The notes: generated by a model not told the origin, from the letters alone. Shown: positions 40,624 to 48,887, counted from the stretch's first letter. The stretch: DNA of 64,000 nucleotides from Cellulosimicrobium sp. Marseille-Q4280 (GCF_943181405.1 NZ_CALPBY010000001.1:1013649-1077648); one strand, 5' to 3'. A program made the numbers and translations.

Positions 40624-42924
40624 TCAGACGCCGGCGGTGACGAAGCCGCGGAGCCAGTCGAGCAGCTCGCCGGCCTTCTCAGGGCTGTCCGCCTCGACGA
40701 ACATGCGCAGCACGGGCTCGGTGCCGGAGAAGCGCAGGAGCGCCCAGTTGTCGTCCTCGAGGAGGATCTTCGTGCCGTCCAGGTGGGAGACGGACACGAC
40801 CGGGTAGGGACCGACGTGCGTGAGCGGCTCGGCGGCGAGCCGACGCGGGACCTCGACGCGCATCTCCGGCGTCGCAGGCACCCCCGCCTCGAGCGTGTAC
40901 AGGCGGCCGGTGATCTCGTAGACCGTCGCGCGCAGCTCGGAGATCCGCTTGCCGGTGCGGGCCAGCATCTCCGCGACGAGCGCGCACGCGAAGATCCCGT
41001 CCTTGCCGAGGATCCAGCCCCGGATCGTCAGGCCGCCCGACGACTCTCCGCCGAGCACCGCGCCGATCTCCTCCATCCCCGCCGTGACGTGCTTGAACCC
41101 GACCTTGACCTCGCGCGACTCCTCGCCGAAGTGCGCCGCGAGGCGGTCGAGCAGGTGCGTCGTCGCGAGGTTGCGCACCACGCCGCCCGTCTCGCCGCGC
41201 ACCTCGTGCAGGTACCAGTACAGGAGGAGCAGGAGGTCGTTGGTCGAGATGTACTCGCCGGTCTCGTCGACGATGCCGATGCGGTCGGAGTCGCCGTCGG
41301 TCGCCATGCCGAGGTCGTAGCGCCCGCCGCCCTGCCGGATCATCGACACGAGCGTGCTGAGGCGCTGCAGGTCGGGCGCCGGCGCGACGCCGCCGAACAG
41401 CGGGTTGTGCGCCGCGTGGATGAACTCCGAGCGCACGCGCATGTCGGACAGGATCGTGCCGAGCGTGAGCTGGCTCGTCCCGTACATCGGGTCGACCACC
41501 ACCTGCAGGTCCGAGCCGCGCACCGCGTCGACGTCGATGATCCGCTCGATCGCGTCGACGTACGGGTCGGTGAGCGCCCGGTCCACGACGACGCCCGTGC
41601 GGCGCGCGACGTCGATGTCGAGCGTGATGACGTCGTCCACGGAGAGCGCGTTGGCCTCGTCCTGGTACCGGTCCGTCTCGTCGTCCAGCGGCAGCGACCC
41701 GTCCTGGCGGAACACCTTCATGCCGTTCCACTCGGGCGGGTTGTGGCTCGACGTGACGATGATCCCGTACGCCGCGCCGAGATACGGGGCGGCGAACGTC
41801 ACGAGAGGCGTGGGGACGTCGTCGGGCAGGAGCGTGACCGCGATGTTGTTGCCCGCGAAGACCTCCGCGGCGGCGATCGCTGACTCGCGCGACAGGAAGC
41901 GGCGGTCCCCGCCGATGACGACGCCCTTGCCGTCGAGCCCCTGGCGCACGGTCTCGTTCGCGATGGCCTGGCACAGCCGGCGGACGTTCGCGAGCGTGTA
42001 GCCCTCGCCGATCACCGCACGCCAGCCCCCGGTGCCGAACACGATCTTCGTGTCCGTGTTCTTCGTCGGGACGAACAGTCGCTTGAGGACGACGTCCGCG
42101 GCCTCCTGCAGCTCGTCGGGCGTGTTGATGCCGCGCACCTCGTCGGTGTCGTAGATCCGGTACGAGGAGATCCGCCGACCGGCCCCGATGACGCGGCGCG
42201 CGAGCTCGGTGAGCCGGTGCTCGCCGCCCGCCGCCATGGCCTCGAGCTCGCGGAAGAGCAGAGCCGGCGAGGCGACGTAGGCGCCCACGTTGACCTCGGG
42301 TCGCTCCCCCACCGGTGCGCCCGCGCGGTCCTCCGGCTCGAGGATCGCGCTGATCTCGCCGTCGGCACGCACGACGAGGCCCGAGCTCGGCTGCGGCTCG
42401 TCGACGACGGCCGACAGCAATGACAGGTCGGCCCCGGTCAGCGTGTGGCGCGTGAGCACGCCGAGGAGCGACTCGGGACGCAGCAGCGGCGTGTCCGCAT
42501 AGGCGACGAGGACAGGACCGTCCGCGCCCACGCCGAGGACGGACGCGACCGCCTCACGGGCCGCGAGGACCGCGTCACCCGTCCCCCGCGGCTCGGGCTG
42601 CTCGACGTAGACGACGTCCTCGCCGAGCAGCTCGCGCACCGTCGGGTCGTCGGGCGAGACCACGACGACGACGCGGCGCGGGTCGACGACCTTGCGCACC
42701 GTCGCGACGGCCAGCTCGACGACGGTCGCGTCCCCGAGCGGCCGGGTGAGCAGGTCGCGCGACGCGGCGTCGTGACCGGCGGCGAGGACCACCGCGGCAC
42801 GGGTGGCCCGGAGCGGCGACGCGGTGGCCGAAGCGCCGGACGGACGGGGCGCCGGCGCCGTGGACGGACGGCGCGTCGGTTCGGTGGACGGAGCGGTCGT
42901 CAGGGCGGTCGTCGGCGCGGTCAT
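40624..42924 (-). CDS. Nucleotidyltransferase-phosphohexomutase fusion
   Basis: A 766-residue two-domain protein. Residues about 38-270 form a GlmU-like nucleotidyltransferase fold: RGTGDAVLAA, LVAYADTPLL and VNVGAYVASPALLF correspond to GlmU blocks, but the signature loop is LAAGHDAASRDLLTRPLG instead of LAAGxGTRMxxxxPK, so catalysis may be lost. Residues about 275-766 are a complete phosphoglucomutase/phosphomannomutase: FGTGGWRAVIGEGYT, phosphoserine loop VTSSHNPPEWNG near 393, metal loop DGDSDRIG, GGESSGGLTIRG and RFSGTEPVLRM. ATG 42924 has GAGG. It is upstream of GH94, whose sugar-1-phosphate it could isomerise. The N-terminal 35 residues are a low-complexity Thr/Pro tail. Confidence 0.85.
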   Translation of the reverse strand: MTAPTTALTTAPSTEPTRRPSTAPAPRPSGASATASPLRATRAAVVLAAGHDAASRDLLTRPLGDATVVELAVATVRKVVDPRRVVVVVSPDDPTVRELLGEDVVYVEQPEPRGTGDAVLAAREAVASVLGVGADGPVLVAYADTPLLRPESLLGVLTRHTLTGADLSLLSAVVDEPQPSSGLVVRADGEISAILEPEDRAGAPVGERPEVNVGAYVASPALLFRELEAMAAGGEHRLTELARRVIGAGRRISSYRIYDTDEVRGINTPDELQEAADVVLKRLFVPTKNTDTKIVFGTGGWRAVIGEGYTLANVRRLCQAIANETVRQGLDGKGVVIGGDRRFLSRESAIAAAEVFAGNNIAVTLLPDDVPTPLVTFAAPYLGAAYGIIVTSSHNPPEWNGMKVFRQDGSLPLDDETDRYQDEANALSVDDVITLDIDVARRTGVVVDRALTDPYVDAIERIIDVDAVRGSDLQVVVDPMYGTSQLTLGTILSDMRVRSEFIHAAHNPLFGGVAPAPDLQRLSTLVSMIRQGGGRYDLGMATDGDSDRIGIVDETGEYISTNDLLLLLYWYLHEVRGETGGVVRNLATTHLLDRLAAHFGEESREVKVGFKHVTAGMEEIGAVLGGESSGGLTIRGWILGKDGIFACALVAEMLARTGKRISELRATVYEITGRLYTLEAGVPATPEMRVEVPRRLAAEPLTHVGPYPVVSVSHLDGTKILLEDDNWALLRFSGTEPVLRMFVEADSPEKAGELLDWLRGFVTAGV

Positions 42925-42967
42925 GGCGTCCTCACTGGTCGGCGCAGGCCGGCCCTGACACGAGCGG

Positions 42968-43000
42968 CAAACGCTTTTGTCAGGAGTCCGTACTAGTACG
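42968..43000. promoter_or_regulatory. Two candidate operators upstream of the mutase-GH94 operon
   Basis: CAAACGCTTTTG (42968-42979) is a near-palindrome like LacI-family sites, and CGTACTAGTACG (42989-43000) is a perfect 12-bp palindrome. Both lie 44-76 bp before the mutase start, where its promoter must be. Confidence 0.5.
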
Positions 43001-43115
43001 ATCCCGATCATAGGTCCGTCCGGAGCGTCCAGGGAACCCCGTACCCGTGCACGACGGGCGAGACATCCCCCGCGCGGCGGACGGCCCATCGCGGCGCCCG
43101 GGTGACAATAGGGAC

Positions 43116-43748
43116 ATGAGTGGCCCGGACCAGCCCTACCCCCTGCACGGAAGCATCGAGGTCGAGGACGCGAAGGAGATCCTCCGCAAGGCCATCCGGA
43201 CGAACCGACAGTCCCGCTCGGAACGGCTCCGCAAGGAAGCGGCCGTCGCCATCGCGGACGTGATCGAGACGATCCCCGAGGTCGCGGCGGCGACGTGCGT
43301 CGCGACCTACGCCGCCCGCCCCACCGAACCCGGCACCGCCGAGATGCTCGAACGGCTCGCCGCGCGCGGCGTGCGCGTGCTGCTGCCCGTGCTCGGCGCC
43401 GGGCTGCAGCGCGACTGGGCCGAGTACGCCGGCCCGGCGGACCTGCAGGTCCGCGCGCCCGGCCGCCCGCCCGAACCCGGCACCGCACCCCTCGGGCCCG
43501 AAGCCCTCGCGCTCGCCGACGTCGTCGTCGCGCCCGCGCTCGCCGTCGACTCGCGCGGCGTACGGCTCGGCCAGGGCGGCGGCTGGTACGACCGCGCCCT
43601 CGAGCACACCCGGCCCGGCGCCAGGGTCGTCGCAGTCGTCTTCCCCGAGGAGGTCTACGACGCCGACGACCGCCCCCTCCCCCTCGAACGGCACGACAAG
43701 ACCGTCGACGCCGTCGCCACCCCCCTCGGCTGGCGCTGGCTCCCCTGA
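43116..43748 (+). CDS. 5-formyltetrahydrofolate cyclo-ligase
   Basis: A 210-residue enzyme that converts 5-formyl-THF to 5,10-methenyl-THF with ATP. The N-terminal KEILRKAIRTNRQSRSERL gives the usual basic helix. The C-terminal active site has VVVAPALAVDSRGVRLGQGGGWYDRAL, the family motif GxGxGxYDR in the form GQGGGWYDR. ATG 43116 is used: GACAAT lies 6 nt upstream, there is no Shine-Dalgarno, and the upstream extension is not conserved-looking. It is divergent from the mutase operon. The M. tuberculosis counterpart (Rv0992c) neighbours the ruc homologue, as here at 47 kb. Confidence 0.92.
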   Translation: MSGPDQPYPLHGSIEVEDAKEILRKAIRTNRQSRSERLRKEAAVAIADVIETIPEVAAATCVATYAARPTEPGTAEMLERLAARGVRVLLPVLGAGLQRDWAEYAGPADLQVRAPGRPPEPGTAPLGPEALALADVVVAPALAVDSRGVRLGQGGGWYDRALEHTRPGARVVAVVFPEEVYDADDRPLPLERHDKTVDAVATPLGWRWLP

Positions 43749-44261
43749 GCCTCTCGTCGTTGATGCGCGCTGGCCGTCAGTGCGTGCCTGTGGCTGGGCT
43801 GGGTGGCCGGACCGGGTCACGCGCTCGGGCTGCCGCGCCGTCACCTCCGGTCCGTCGTCCTCGCTTCACGCGCGCGGCTCTACGCCCTTCGCACGTCACC
43901 CGCCCCGACCCTCGTCGTCTCACCCCAGTCGTCCCGCACCAGGCCGTGACGAGCACGACGCGCCCGGTCCGTCGGCCGGCGGCAACGCGCACCACCAGCC
44001 CGCGTCACGCCATCGCGCGCCGACAGGCACGACCGACCCGCACCGTCGGGCGGTGACGGGCAGGACGAGCGGCGGGGTCGAGGTGTGTGCGAAGGGCGTA
44101 GAAGCGCGCGCGAGAAGGCGACCCGACAGGAGGTGGCGACGGCGCGCCAGCCCGAGCACACACGTCGACCCCGCCGCGGACGCGACCACGAGCGCGCCAG
44201 CCCAAGCACACACCTCGACCCCGCCGCGGTCACGACCACAGGCGCGCGACCCGAAACCCGG
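43749..44261. repeat. Non-coding fold-back region with direct and inverted repeats
   Basis: No convincing gene in 513 bp. A 31-nt inverted repeat (43864-43894 and 44087-44117, 28 of 31 matching, including CTACGCCCTTCGCAC) spans 192 bp. A tandem 50-bp direct repeat (44141-44190 and 44191-44240, 44 of 50 matching) follows, and a perfect 22-nt inverted copy of part of it (44069-44090 against 44206-44227) is also present. The whole can fold into nested cruciforms. It separates convergent genes. Confidence 0.7.
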
Positions 44262-46898
44262 CTACGGGACGAGCGTCAGCTCGTCCGTCCCCGCGTCGGC
44301 GACGGCCTCGACGGTGAAGGGCCAGGCGAAGGTCTCGCCGCTCGCCCAGGTGCCGAGCTGGTCGTCGTAGTGCTTCGACGCCGGGTGGCCGGACGCGCCC
44401 GTCACGGTGACCCACGTGGAGCGGTCGAGATCGGCGAGGTCGACGACCATGCGCATGGACGGTCCGGCGGTCACCTCGAAGGAGCCCGACGCCGCGTCCC
44501 AGGCCGTCGCGTTGACGATGGACGACCCACCGGGCATGCCCACGGGGTCGGGGTTGACGTAGTCGCGCACGGGCGCCGGGATCGACGACCCGCCCAGGAC
44601 GGGGTGCTCGAGCGCGAGCTGGTGCAGCTTGCCCCACGCCCAGTCGCTGGGCTGCTTGCTCTGCTCGACGGTGAGGTCGAGCCGGGCGGAGATCAGGGCC
44701 TGCGTCAGCACCTCGTCACGGGTCTCGACGACGCTCACGGTCTGCCGGTCGTCCCAGAACGCGTCCGTGGGGTTCTCGACGAGCCGCTGCACGACGGCGA
44801 GCCACCGGCTGCCGCCGCTCGGCCGCGCGGACTCCGGCAGCTCGTCCCAGAACGTCAGCTCGAGCAGGTTGCGCCACACGGCGGCGAAGTACGCCGCGGC
44901 GGCGGAGTCGGTGTCCGTCCGGTAGTCCCAGTCGGCGAGGAGCTCCTGGCCCTGGGCGGCGAAGTCGTCGTCGATGTCCTGGTCGAGCAGGATCGGGACG
45001 AGCGCCTCGGCGTAGGGGCTGCGGTCGTCGACCTGGATCTCGTTCATGGTGTCGACGTCGACCGCCCGCCCGGCTGCGATCTCCTCCTCGAGGAGCTGGC
45101 GGATGCGCTGGGAGCGGTATCCGTAGTCCCAGTCCGTCGTGAGGAACGGTTCGAGGCCGGCGGGCAGCACGGCCTGGTTGGCAGCCACGACGAAACCCTC
45201 GGCGGGGTCGACGACGCGCGGCATCTGGTCGCTCGGGACGTAGCCCTGCCAGTCGTAGCGTGGGTCGGACCCGTCGCGGGGCCACGTGCCGTCGGACGGC
45301 ACGGCGGCGTCGGGCACCGCCTGGCGGACCGGGATCTTCCCGGGGGCCTGGTAGCCGATGTGGCCGTCCGCGGTGGCGAAGACGATGTTCTGCGCGGGCA
45401 CCTCGAACAGGGCCGCGGCGGCCTGCATGTCCTCGGCGTTCGCGGCGAGGTTGAAGGCGAAGACCGCGTCGGCGGTGCGGCCGGGCTCGAGCGCGGTCCA
45501 CTGGAGCGAGACGGCGTACTCGCCCAGGCGTGTGTCCGGAGCGGGGGTGTCCTCGGCGGAGGCCGTCGCGGGGACGACGGTCGAGACGATCGGGCCGTGG
45601 ACCGTCGAGCGGATCTCGAGCTCGACGTCGTCCCCACCCGCGACCTCGAGGGTCTCGGTGCGGACGTCGAGCGGCTCCCACGTGTCGCCGCGCAGGTACG
45701 TGTCGTCGCGCACGCGCTCGACGAAGAAGTCCGTGACGTCGGCGCCCATGTTGGTCAGCCCCCACGCGAGCTGGGCGTTGTGCCCGATGACCACGCCCGG
45801 GAACCCGGCGAAGGAGAAGCCCGCGACGTCGAAGGCGCAGTCGGGGCCGACGGTCGTGCAGTGCAGTCCCACCTGGGCCCAGATGCCGGGAGCGGAGAGG
45901 CCGAGGTGCGGGTCGTTCGCGAGGATCGGCTGCCCGCTCGCCGTGTGCTCGCCGGAGACGACCCACGAGTTCGAGCCCGTCCCCTCGCCGCGCCCGATGA
46001 GGACGGGGACGGCGGCGAGCGCGCGGTCCGCCGACGCGACGGCGGCCTGCAGGCCCTCGGACGAGTACGTCTGCGCGGCCTCCGGCGAGAGCTCGGCGGA
46101 GACCCGCTGCGGGTTCTCGAGCTCGCCCGGCTGGAGGATCGGCGCGTTGACGTCCGAGGGGTATGCCGGGAAGAGCTCGGCGACGCGCGCGGGGTCCTGG
46201 AGGGTGCCGTACGCGAGCGCCCGGTCGAGCTCGTCGTCGTAGTTGCCGCGCAGGTCCCACGCCATGGCCTTGAGCCACGCGAGCGAGTCGATGGGGTCCC
46301 ACGGCTCGGGCTCCGCGACGTCGACCTGGAGGCCGAGCACCGTGTACTCGAGCGCGACCTCGCCCGGGCTGCGGTTCTCGAGGTAGGCGTTGACGCCCTC
46401 GGCGTAGGCCTGGAGGTACGCCTTCGTCTCCGGGGCGACGATGTCCCACTCCTGCTCGGCGACCTCGCGCCACCCGAACGTGCGCGTGACCTTGTCGGCC
46501 GCGATCGCGTCCGGGTTGTCGCCCACCAGCTCGGTGAGCCGTCCGGACGTGACGTGCCGGCGGTAGTCCATCTCGAAGAAGCGGTCCTGCGCCTGGACGA
46601 AGCCCTGGGCGCGGAAGAGGTCCTCTGGGGTGTCGGCGTAGATCTGGGGGACGCCCTGCGCGTCGCGGAGCACCGTGACCTCGGCGTCGAGCCCGGTGAG
46701 CGTGATCTCGCCGCCCGTCTGCGGCAGCGGCCGGCGGACCGTCGTGACGACGAGCACGGTCACCGCCACGAGCACGACGACGAGCAGGGCAGCGACGGCG
46801 ACGAGCACGCGCCGGCCGGTGCGCCGCGCCGGGCGCGTGCCGGTCACGGTCTCAGGGTCGTCACCGGCAGGCTTCTCGACGGGTTCGTGCGCAGACAC
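44262..46898 (-). CDS. Penicillin acylase family protein (Ntn hydrolase)
   Basis: An 878-residue precursor. One membrane helix near residues 29-52 (RVLVAVAALLVVVLVAVTVL) anchors it outside the cell. DAQGVPQIYADTPEDLFRAQGFVQAQDRFFEMD is the family's alpha-chain start. The catalytic N-terminal Ser of the beta chain is in GTGSNSWVVSG near residue 307, exposed by autoprocessing. ANDPHLGLSAPGIW and AWGLTNMGADVTDFF follow. The family cleaves amide bonds of beta-lactams, acyl-homoserine lactones or related compounds; the substrate is not predictable. GTG 46898 has TAGTCT 6 nt upstream (leaderless). It is divergent from the CIRCE-controlled gene. Confidence 0.92.
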   Translation of the reverse strand: MSAHEPVEKPAGDDPETVTGTRPARRTGRRVLVAVAALLVVVLVAVTVLVVTTVRRPLPQTGGEITLTGLDAEVTVLRDAQGVPQIYADTPEDLFRAQGFVQAQDRFFEMDYRRHVTSGRLTELVGDNPDAIAADKVTRTFGWREVAEQEWDIVAPETKAYLQAYAEGVNAYLENRSPGEVALEYTVLGLQVDVAEPEPWDPIDSLAWLKAMAWDLRGNYDDELDRALAYGTLQDPARVAELFPAYPSDVNAPILQPGELENPQRVSAELSPEAAQTYSSEGLQAAVASADRALAAVPVLIGRGEGTGSNSWVVSGEHTASGQPILANDPHLGLSAPGIWAQVGLHCTTVGPDCAFDVAGFSFAGFPGVVIGHNAQLAWGLTNMGADVTDFFVERVRDDTYLRGDTWEPLDVRTETLEVAGGDDVELEIRSTVHGPIVSTVVPATASAEDTPAPDTRLGEYAVSLQWTALEPGRTADAVFAFNLAANAEDMQAAAALFEVPAQNIVFATADGHIGYQAPGKIPVRQAVPDAAVPSDGTWPRDGSDPRYDWQGYVPSDQMPRVVDPAEGFVVAANQAVLPAGLEPFLTTDWDYGYRSQRIRQLLEEEIAAGRAVDVDTMNEIQVDDRSPYAEALVPILLDQDIDDDFAAQGQELLADWDYRTDTDSAAAAYFAAVWRNLLELTFWDELPESARPSGGSRWLAVVQRLVENPTDAFWDDRQTVSVVETRDEVLTQALISARLDLTVEQSKQPSDWAWGKLHQLALEHPVLGGSSIPAPVRDYVNPDPVGMPGGSSIVNATAWDAASGSFEVTAGPSMRMVVDLADLDRSTWVTVTGASGHPASKHYDDQLGTWASGETFAWPFTVEAVADAGTDELTLVP

Positions 46899-46943
46899 GG
46901 TGCGAGACTACCCCGGCCGGGGTCCACGCCCGCCCGCGTATGA

Positions 46944-46970
46944 TTGGCACTCGGAAGATTCGAGTGCCAG
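46944..46970. promoter_or_regulatory. CIRCE element (HrcA operator)
   Basis: TTGGCACTC-N9-GAGTGCCAG matches the CIRCE consensus with the actinobacterial C/G ends; the arms pair at 8 of 9 positions and the spacer is exactly 9 nt. A -10-like TATGAT (46939-46944) touches it, so HrcA would block transcription of the downstream zinc-ribbon gene. Confidence 0.9.
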
Positions 46971-47037
46971 CGAGTGTTGACCTGGCGGCAGAGGCCCGGC
47001 CCCCGTCGAGTCGCCGTCACGTGAACGAGGAGAACCC

Positions 47038-47367
47038 GTGCCCACCTACGCGTACACCTGCACCGCCTGCGGTCACGCCTTCGACATCCACCAGTCCTTC
47101 GCGGACGACGCCCTCACGGTCTGCCCGGAGTGCTCCGGGCGCCTGCGCAAGGTGTTCTCGTCGGTCGGCGTGACCTTCAAGGGTTCCGGCTTCTACCGGA
47201 CCGACTCGCGCTCCGGCGGGAAGTCCGGGTCGGCGTCCACGAGCGCGAAGAGCTCGTCGAACGGCAGCGCGAGCAGCCCGAGCACGTCGTCCGGGTCCTC
47301 CTCGGACGGCACCTCCTCGAGCTCGTCCTCGTCGACGAGCTCGACGGCGAGCACGCCCGCCTCCTGA
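47038..47367 (+). CDS. ruc: FmdB-type zinc-ribbon protein, Ruc (redox-regulated chaperone) homologue
   Basis: A 109-residue protein. The N-terminus MPTYAYTCTACGHAFDIHQS and TVCPECSGRLRKVFSSVG give four cysteines in two CxxC knuckles (zinc ribbon of the FmdB family). The rest is almost only Ser, Gly and Thr and must be disordered. The same layout and HrcA/CIRCE control are known for M. tuberculosis Rv0991c (Ruc), a chaperone switched on by oxidation of its zinc cysteines. GTG 47038 has CGAGGAGAACCC. It lies downstream of a perfect-spacing CIRCE element and is followed by a SAF gene, so heat-shock regulation is strongly expected. Confidence 0.85.
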   Translation: MPTYAYTCTACGHAFDIHQSFADDALTVCPECSGRLRKVFSSVGVTFKGSGFYRTDSRSGGKSGSASTSAKSSSNGSASSPSTSSGSSSDGTSSSSSSSTSSTASTPAS

Positions 47368-47383
47368 CCGGTACCGGTCAGCC

Positions 47384-47402
47384 GCGCGGCAATCTGCCGC
47401 GC
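47384..47402 (+). terminator. Short GC hairpin after ruc
   Basis: GCGCGGCA, the loop ATC and TGCCGCGC form an 8-bp stem 17 nt after the ruc stop codon. It may end or attenuate the transcript. Confidence 0.45.
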
Positions 47403-47518
47403 ACGGTCGACCACAGGCCCGCGTCGTCGGCATCGCCGCTGCCGTGGCGGGCGTCACCACCGCCGTCGTCCCCAGGGACGGCGGCGGTCCTGCGCCGCTC
47501 CCCGCTACGGTCGCGGCC

Positions 47519-48244
47519 ATGGTCTCGACCCCTCGACCCGGCGGCTCCCTGCCCGACGACGCCCGTGCGCGTGCCCGCTCGGTGCGCCGTCGTGCCGGGG
47601 TGCTGTGGTGGCGCCTGCGGTTCGCCGTCGCCGCGCTGTGCTGCGGCGTCGCCGCGGCCACGGCCGTCTCGGCACTGAGTCCTGATCCTCCGCCCACCGT
47701 CTCCGTCGTCGTGACCGCGCGCGAGGTCTCCGCCGGTGCCGAGCTCGCCGCGGCGGACGTCCGGGTCGTCGACGTCCCCGCTGACCTCGCGCCCGAGGCG
47801 CTGCGGTCGCCGGACGACGCCGTCGGACGGTCCGCCTCCGTCCGTATCGCGCCGGGGACCGCGCTGCAGGAGTCGCTCGTCGCTGCGGGCGACCTCGTCT
47901 CCGCGGCGCCGCCCGGCACGGTCGTGGCTCCTGTGCGCCTCGACCCCGGGATCAGCGGGCTCCTCGCCGCCGGCGACCGGGTGGACCTGCTCGTCGCGTC
48001 CGCCGCCACGGGCCTGACCGGCGTCGCCGGCGAGCCCGCACCGGCCGACGGTGCGAGCCCCTACCTCGCGCGGGGCGCCGTCGTCGTGCCCGGTCGGCCG
48101 GGCGAGTCGGCCTCGGGTGGGTTGCTCGGCTCGCCGACCGTGACCGGTGAGCAGGTCACGCTCGTCGCGGTGCTCCCCGAGGAGGCGGAGCGGCTCGCGG
48201 CCGTCGCGGGCTGGGGCCAGGTGACGGCAGTCCTCGTCCCCTGA
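47519..48244 (+). CDS. SAF-domain membrane protein (CpaB/RcpC-like)
   Basis: A 241-residue protein with a single N-terminal membrane helix (LRFAVAALCCGVAAATAVSAL, about residues 38-58), then a SAF domain (VVVTAREVSAGAELAAADVR, VPADLAPEAL, GRSASVRIAPGTALQESLV) as in Flp pilus assembly protein CpaB. The C-terminal part resembles RcpC (VAPVRLDPGISGLLAAGDRVDLLV). There are no other pilus genes here, so a pilus role is not supported. ATG 47519 is preceded by TACGGT with 7 nt between, suggesting its own leaderless promoter. It lies between ruc and mscL. Confidence 0.83.
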   Translation: MVSTPRPGGSLPDDARARARSVRRRAGVLWWRLRFAVAALCCGVAAATAVSALSPDPPPTVSVVVTAREVSAGAELAAADVRVVDVPADLAPEALRSPDDAVGRSASVRIAPGTALQESLVAAGDLVSAAPPGTVVAPVRLDPGISGLLAAGDRVDLLVASAATGLTGVAGEPAPADGASPYLARGAVVVPGRPGESASGGLLGSPTVTGEQVTLVAVLPEEAERLAAVAGWGQVTAVLVP

Positions 48245-48381
48245 AGCCACGGCCTCGGGCTGTCGGACGACGACCGCGCCCGAGCTCTCTGTTGCCTCAC
48301 GTCCGAGGGGTTGGAAGGATCCTCCGTGCACTGACGTGGCGCCGCTGCCACGCGGCCCACCGACGTGAAGGGATCTACCGG

Positions 48382-48858
48382 ATGAGTGTGCTCAGCGGGT
48401 TCAAGGAGTTCGTGCTGCGTGGGAACGCGATCGACCTGGCGGTCGGCGTGGTCATCGGCGCGGCGTTCACCTCGATCGTCACCGCGATCGTCAACGGGCT
48501 GATCAGCCCACTCATCGCGATGATCTTCGGCAAGCCGGACATCTCGAACATGTGGAAGATCGGCCCGATCAACGAGGCGACGATCAACATGGGCCTGATC
48601 CTCAACGCGCTCCTGCAGTTCCTGCTCGTCGCGGTCGCGATCTACTTCGTCATCGTGCTGCCGATGAACCACCTCGCCGCGCGACGCAAGAAGGACGTCG
48701 AGCCCGAGCCGGAGGCCCCGGCCGAGGACGTCCGCGTCCTCCAGGAGATCCGCGACCTGCTCGCCGCGCAGGCCGGCGCACCGGGTCAGGGCGGACCGGG
48801 GGCGCCCGGTGCAGGACCCACGGGCGGTCCGCTCGGTGGTCACCCCGACCGGTTCTGA
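48382..48858 (+). CDS. mscL: Large-conductance mechanosensitive channel
   Basis: A 158-residue pentameric osmotic safety valve. Helix 1 (GFKEFVLRGNAIDLAVGVVIGAAF) carries the conserved FxxFxxRGNxxDLAVGVxIG motif. Helix 2 (LQFLLVAVAIYFVIVLPMN) is followed by a charged coiled-coil-like bundle and a Gly/Pro-rich tail. ATG 48382 has GAAGGGATCTACCG. The length matches actinobacterial MscL. Rv0985c is the syntenic M. tuberculosis gene. A hairpin at 48888-48918 terminates it. Confidence 0.96.
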   Translation: MSVLSGFKEFVLRGNAIDLAVGVVIGAAFTSIVTAIVNGLISPLIAMIFGKPDISNMWKIGPINEATINMGLILNALLQFLLVAVAIYFVIVLPMNHLAARRKKDVEPEPEAPAEDVRVLQEIRDLLAAQAGAPGQGGPGAPGAGPTGGPLGGHPDRF

Positions 48859-48887
48859 CCGGCTCCGACCGGAGCTCTCGGCGGAAC

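Noticed and set aside
42954-42984. CCTGACA...TGTCAGG as a fourth copy of the GTGTCAGGG repeat
   Set aside because: The arms have the opposite order to the other copies and the centre shares no sequence, so only the short arms match.
43777-44239. Short ORFs on both strands in the repeat region, some with repeated RCVLGLAR-like segments
   Set aside because: The repeated residues come from the 50-bp DNA repeat itself, compositions are Arg/Pro extreme, and there is no Shine-Dalgarno or leaderless signal.
47519-48244. Flp/tad pilus locus suggested by the CpaB-like SAF domain
   Set aside because: No tadA, tadB, tadC, flp or prepilin peptidase gene lies nearby.
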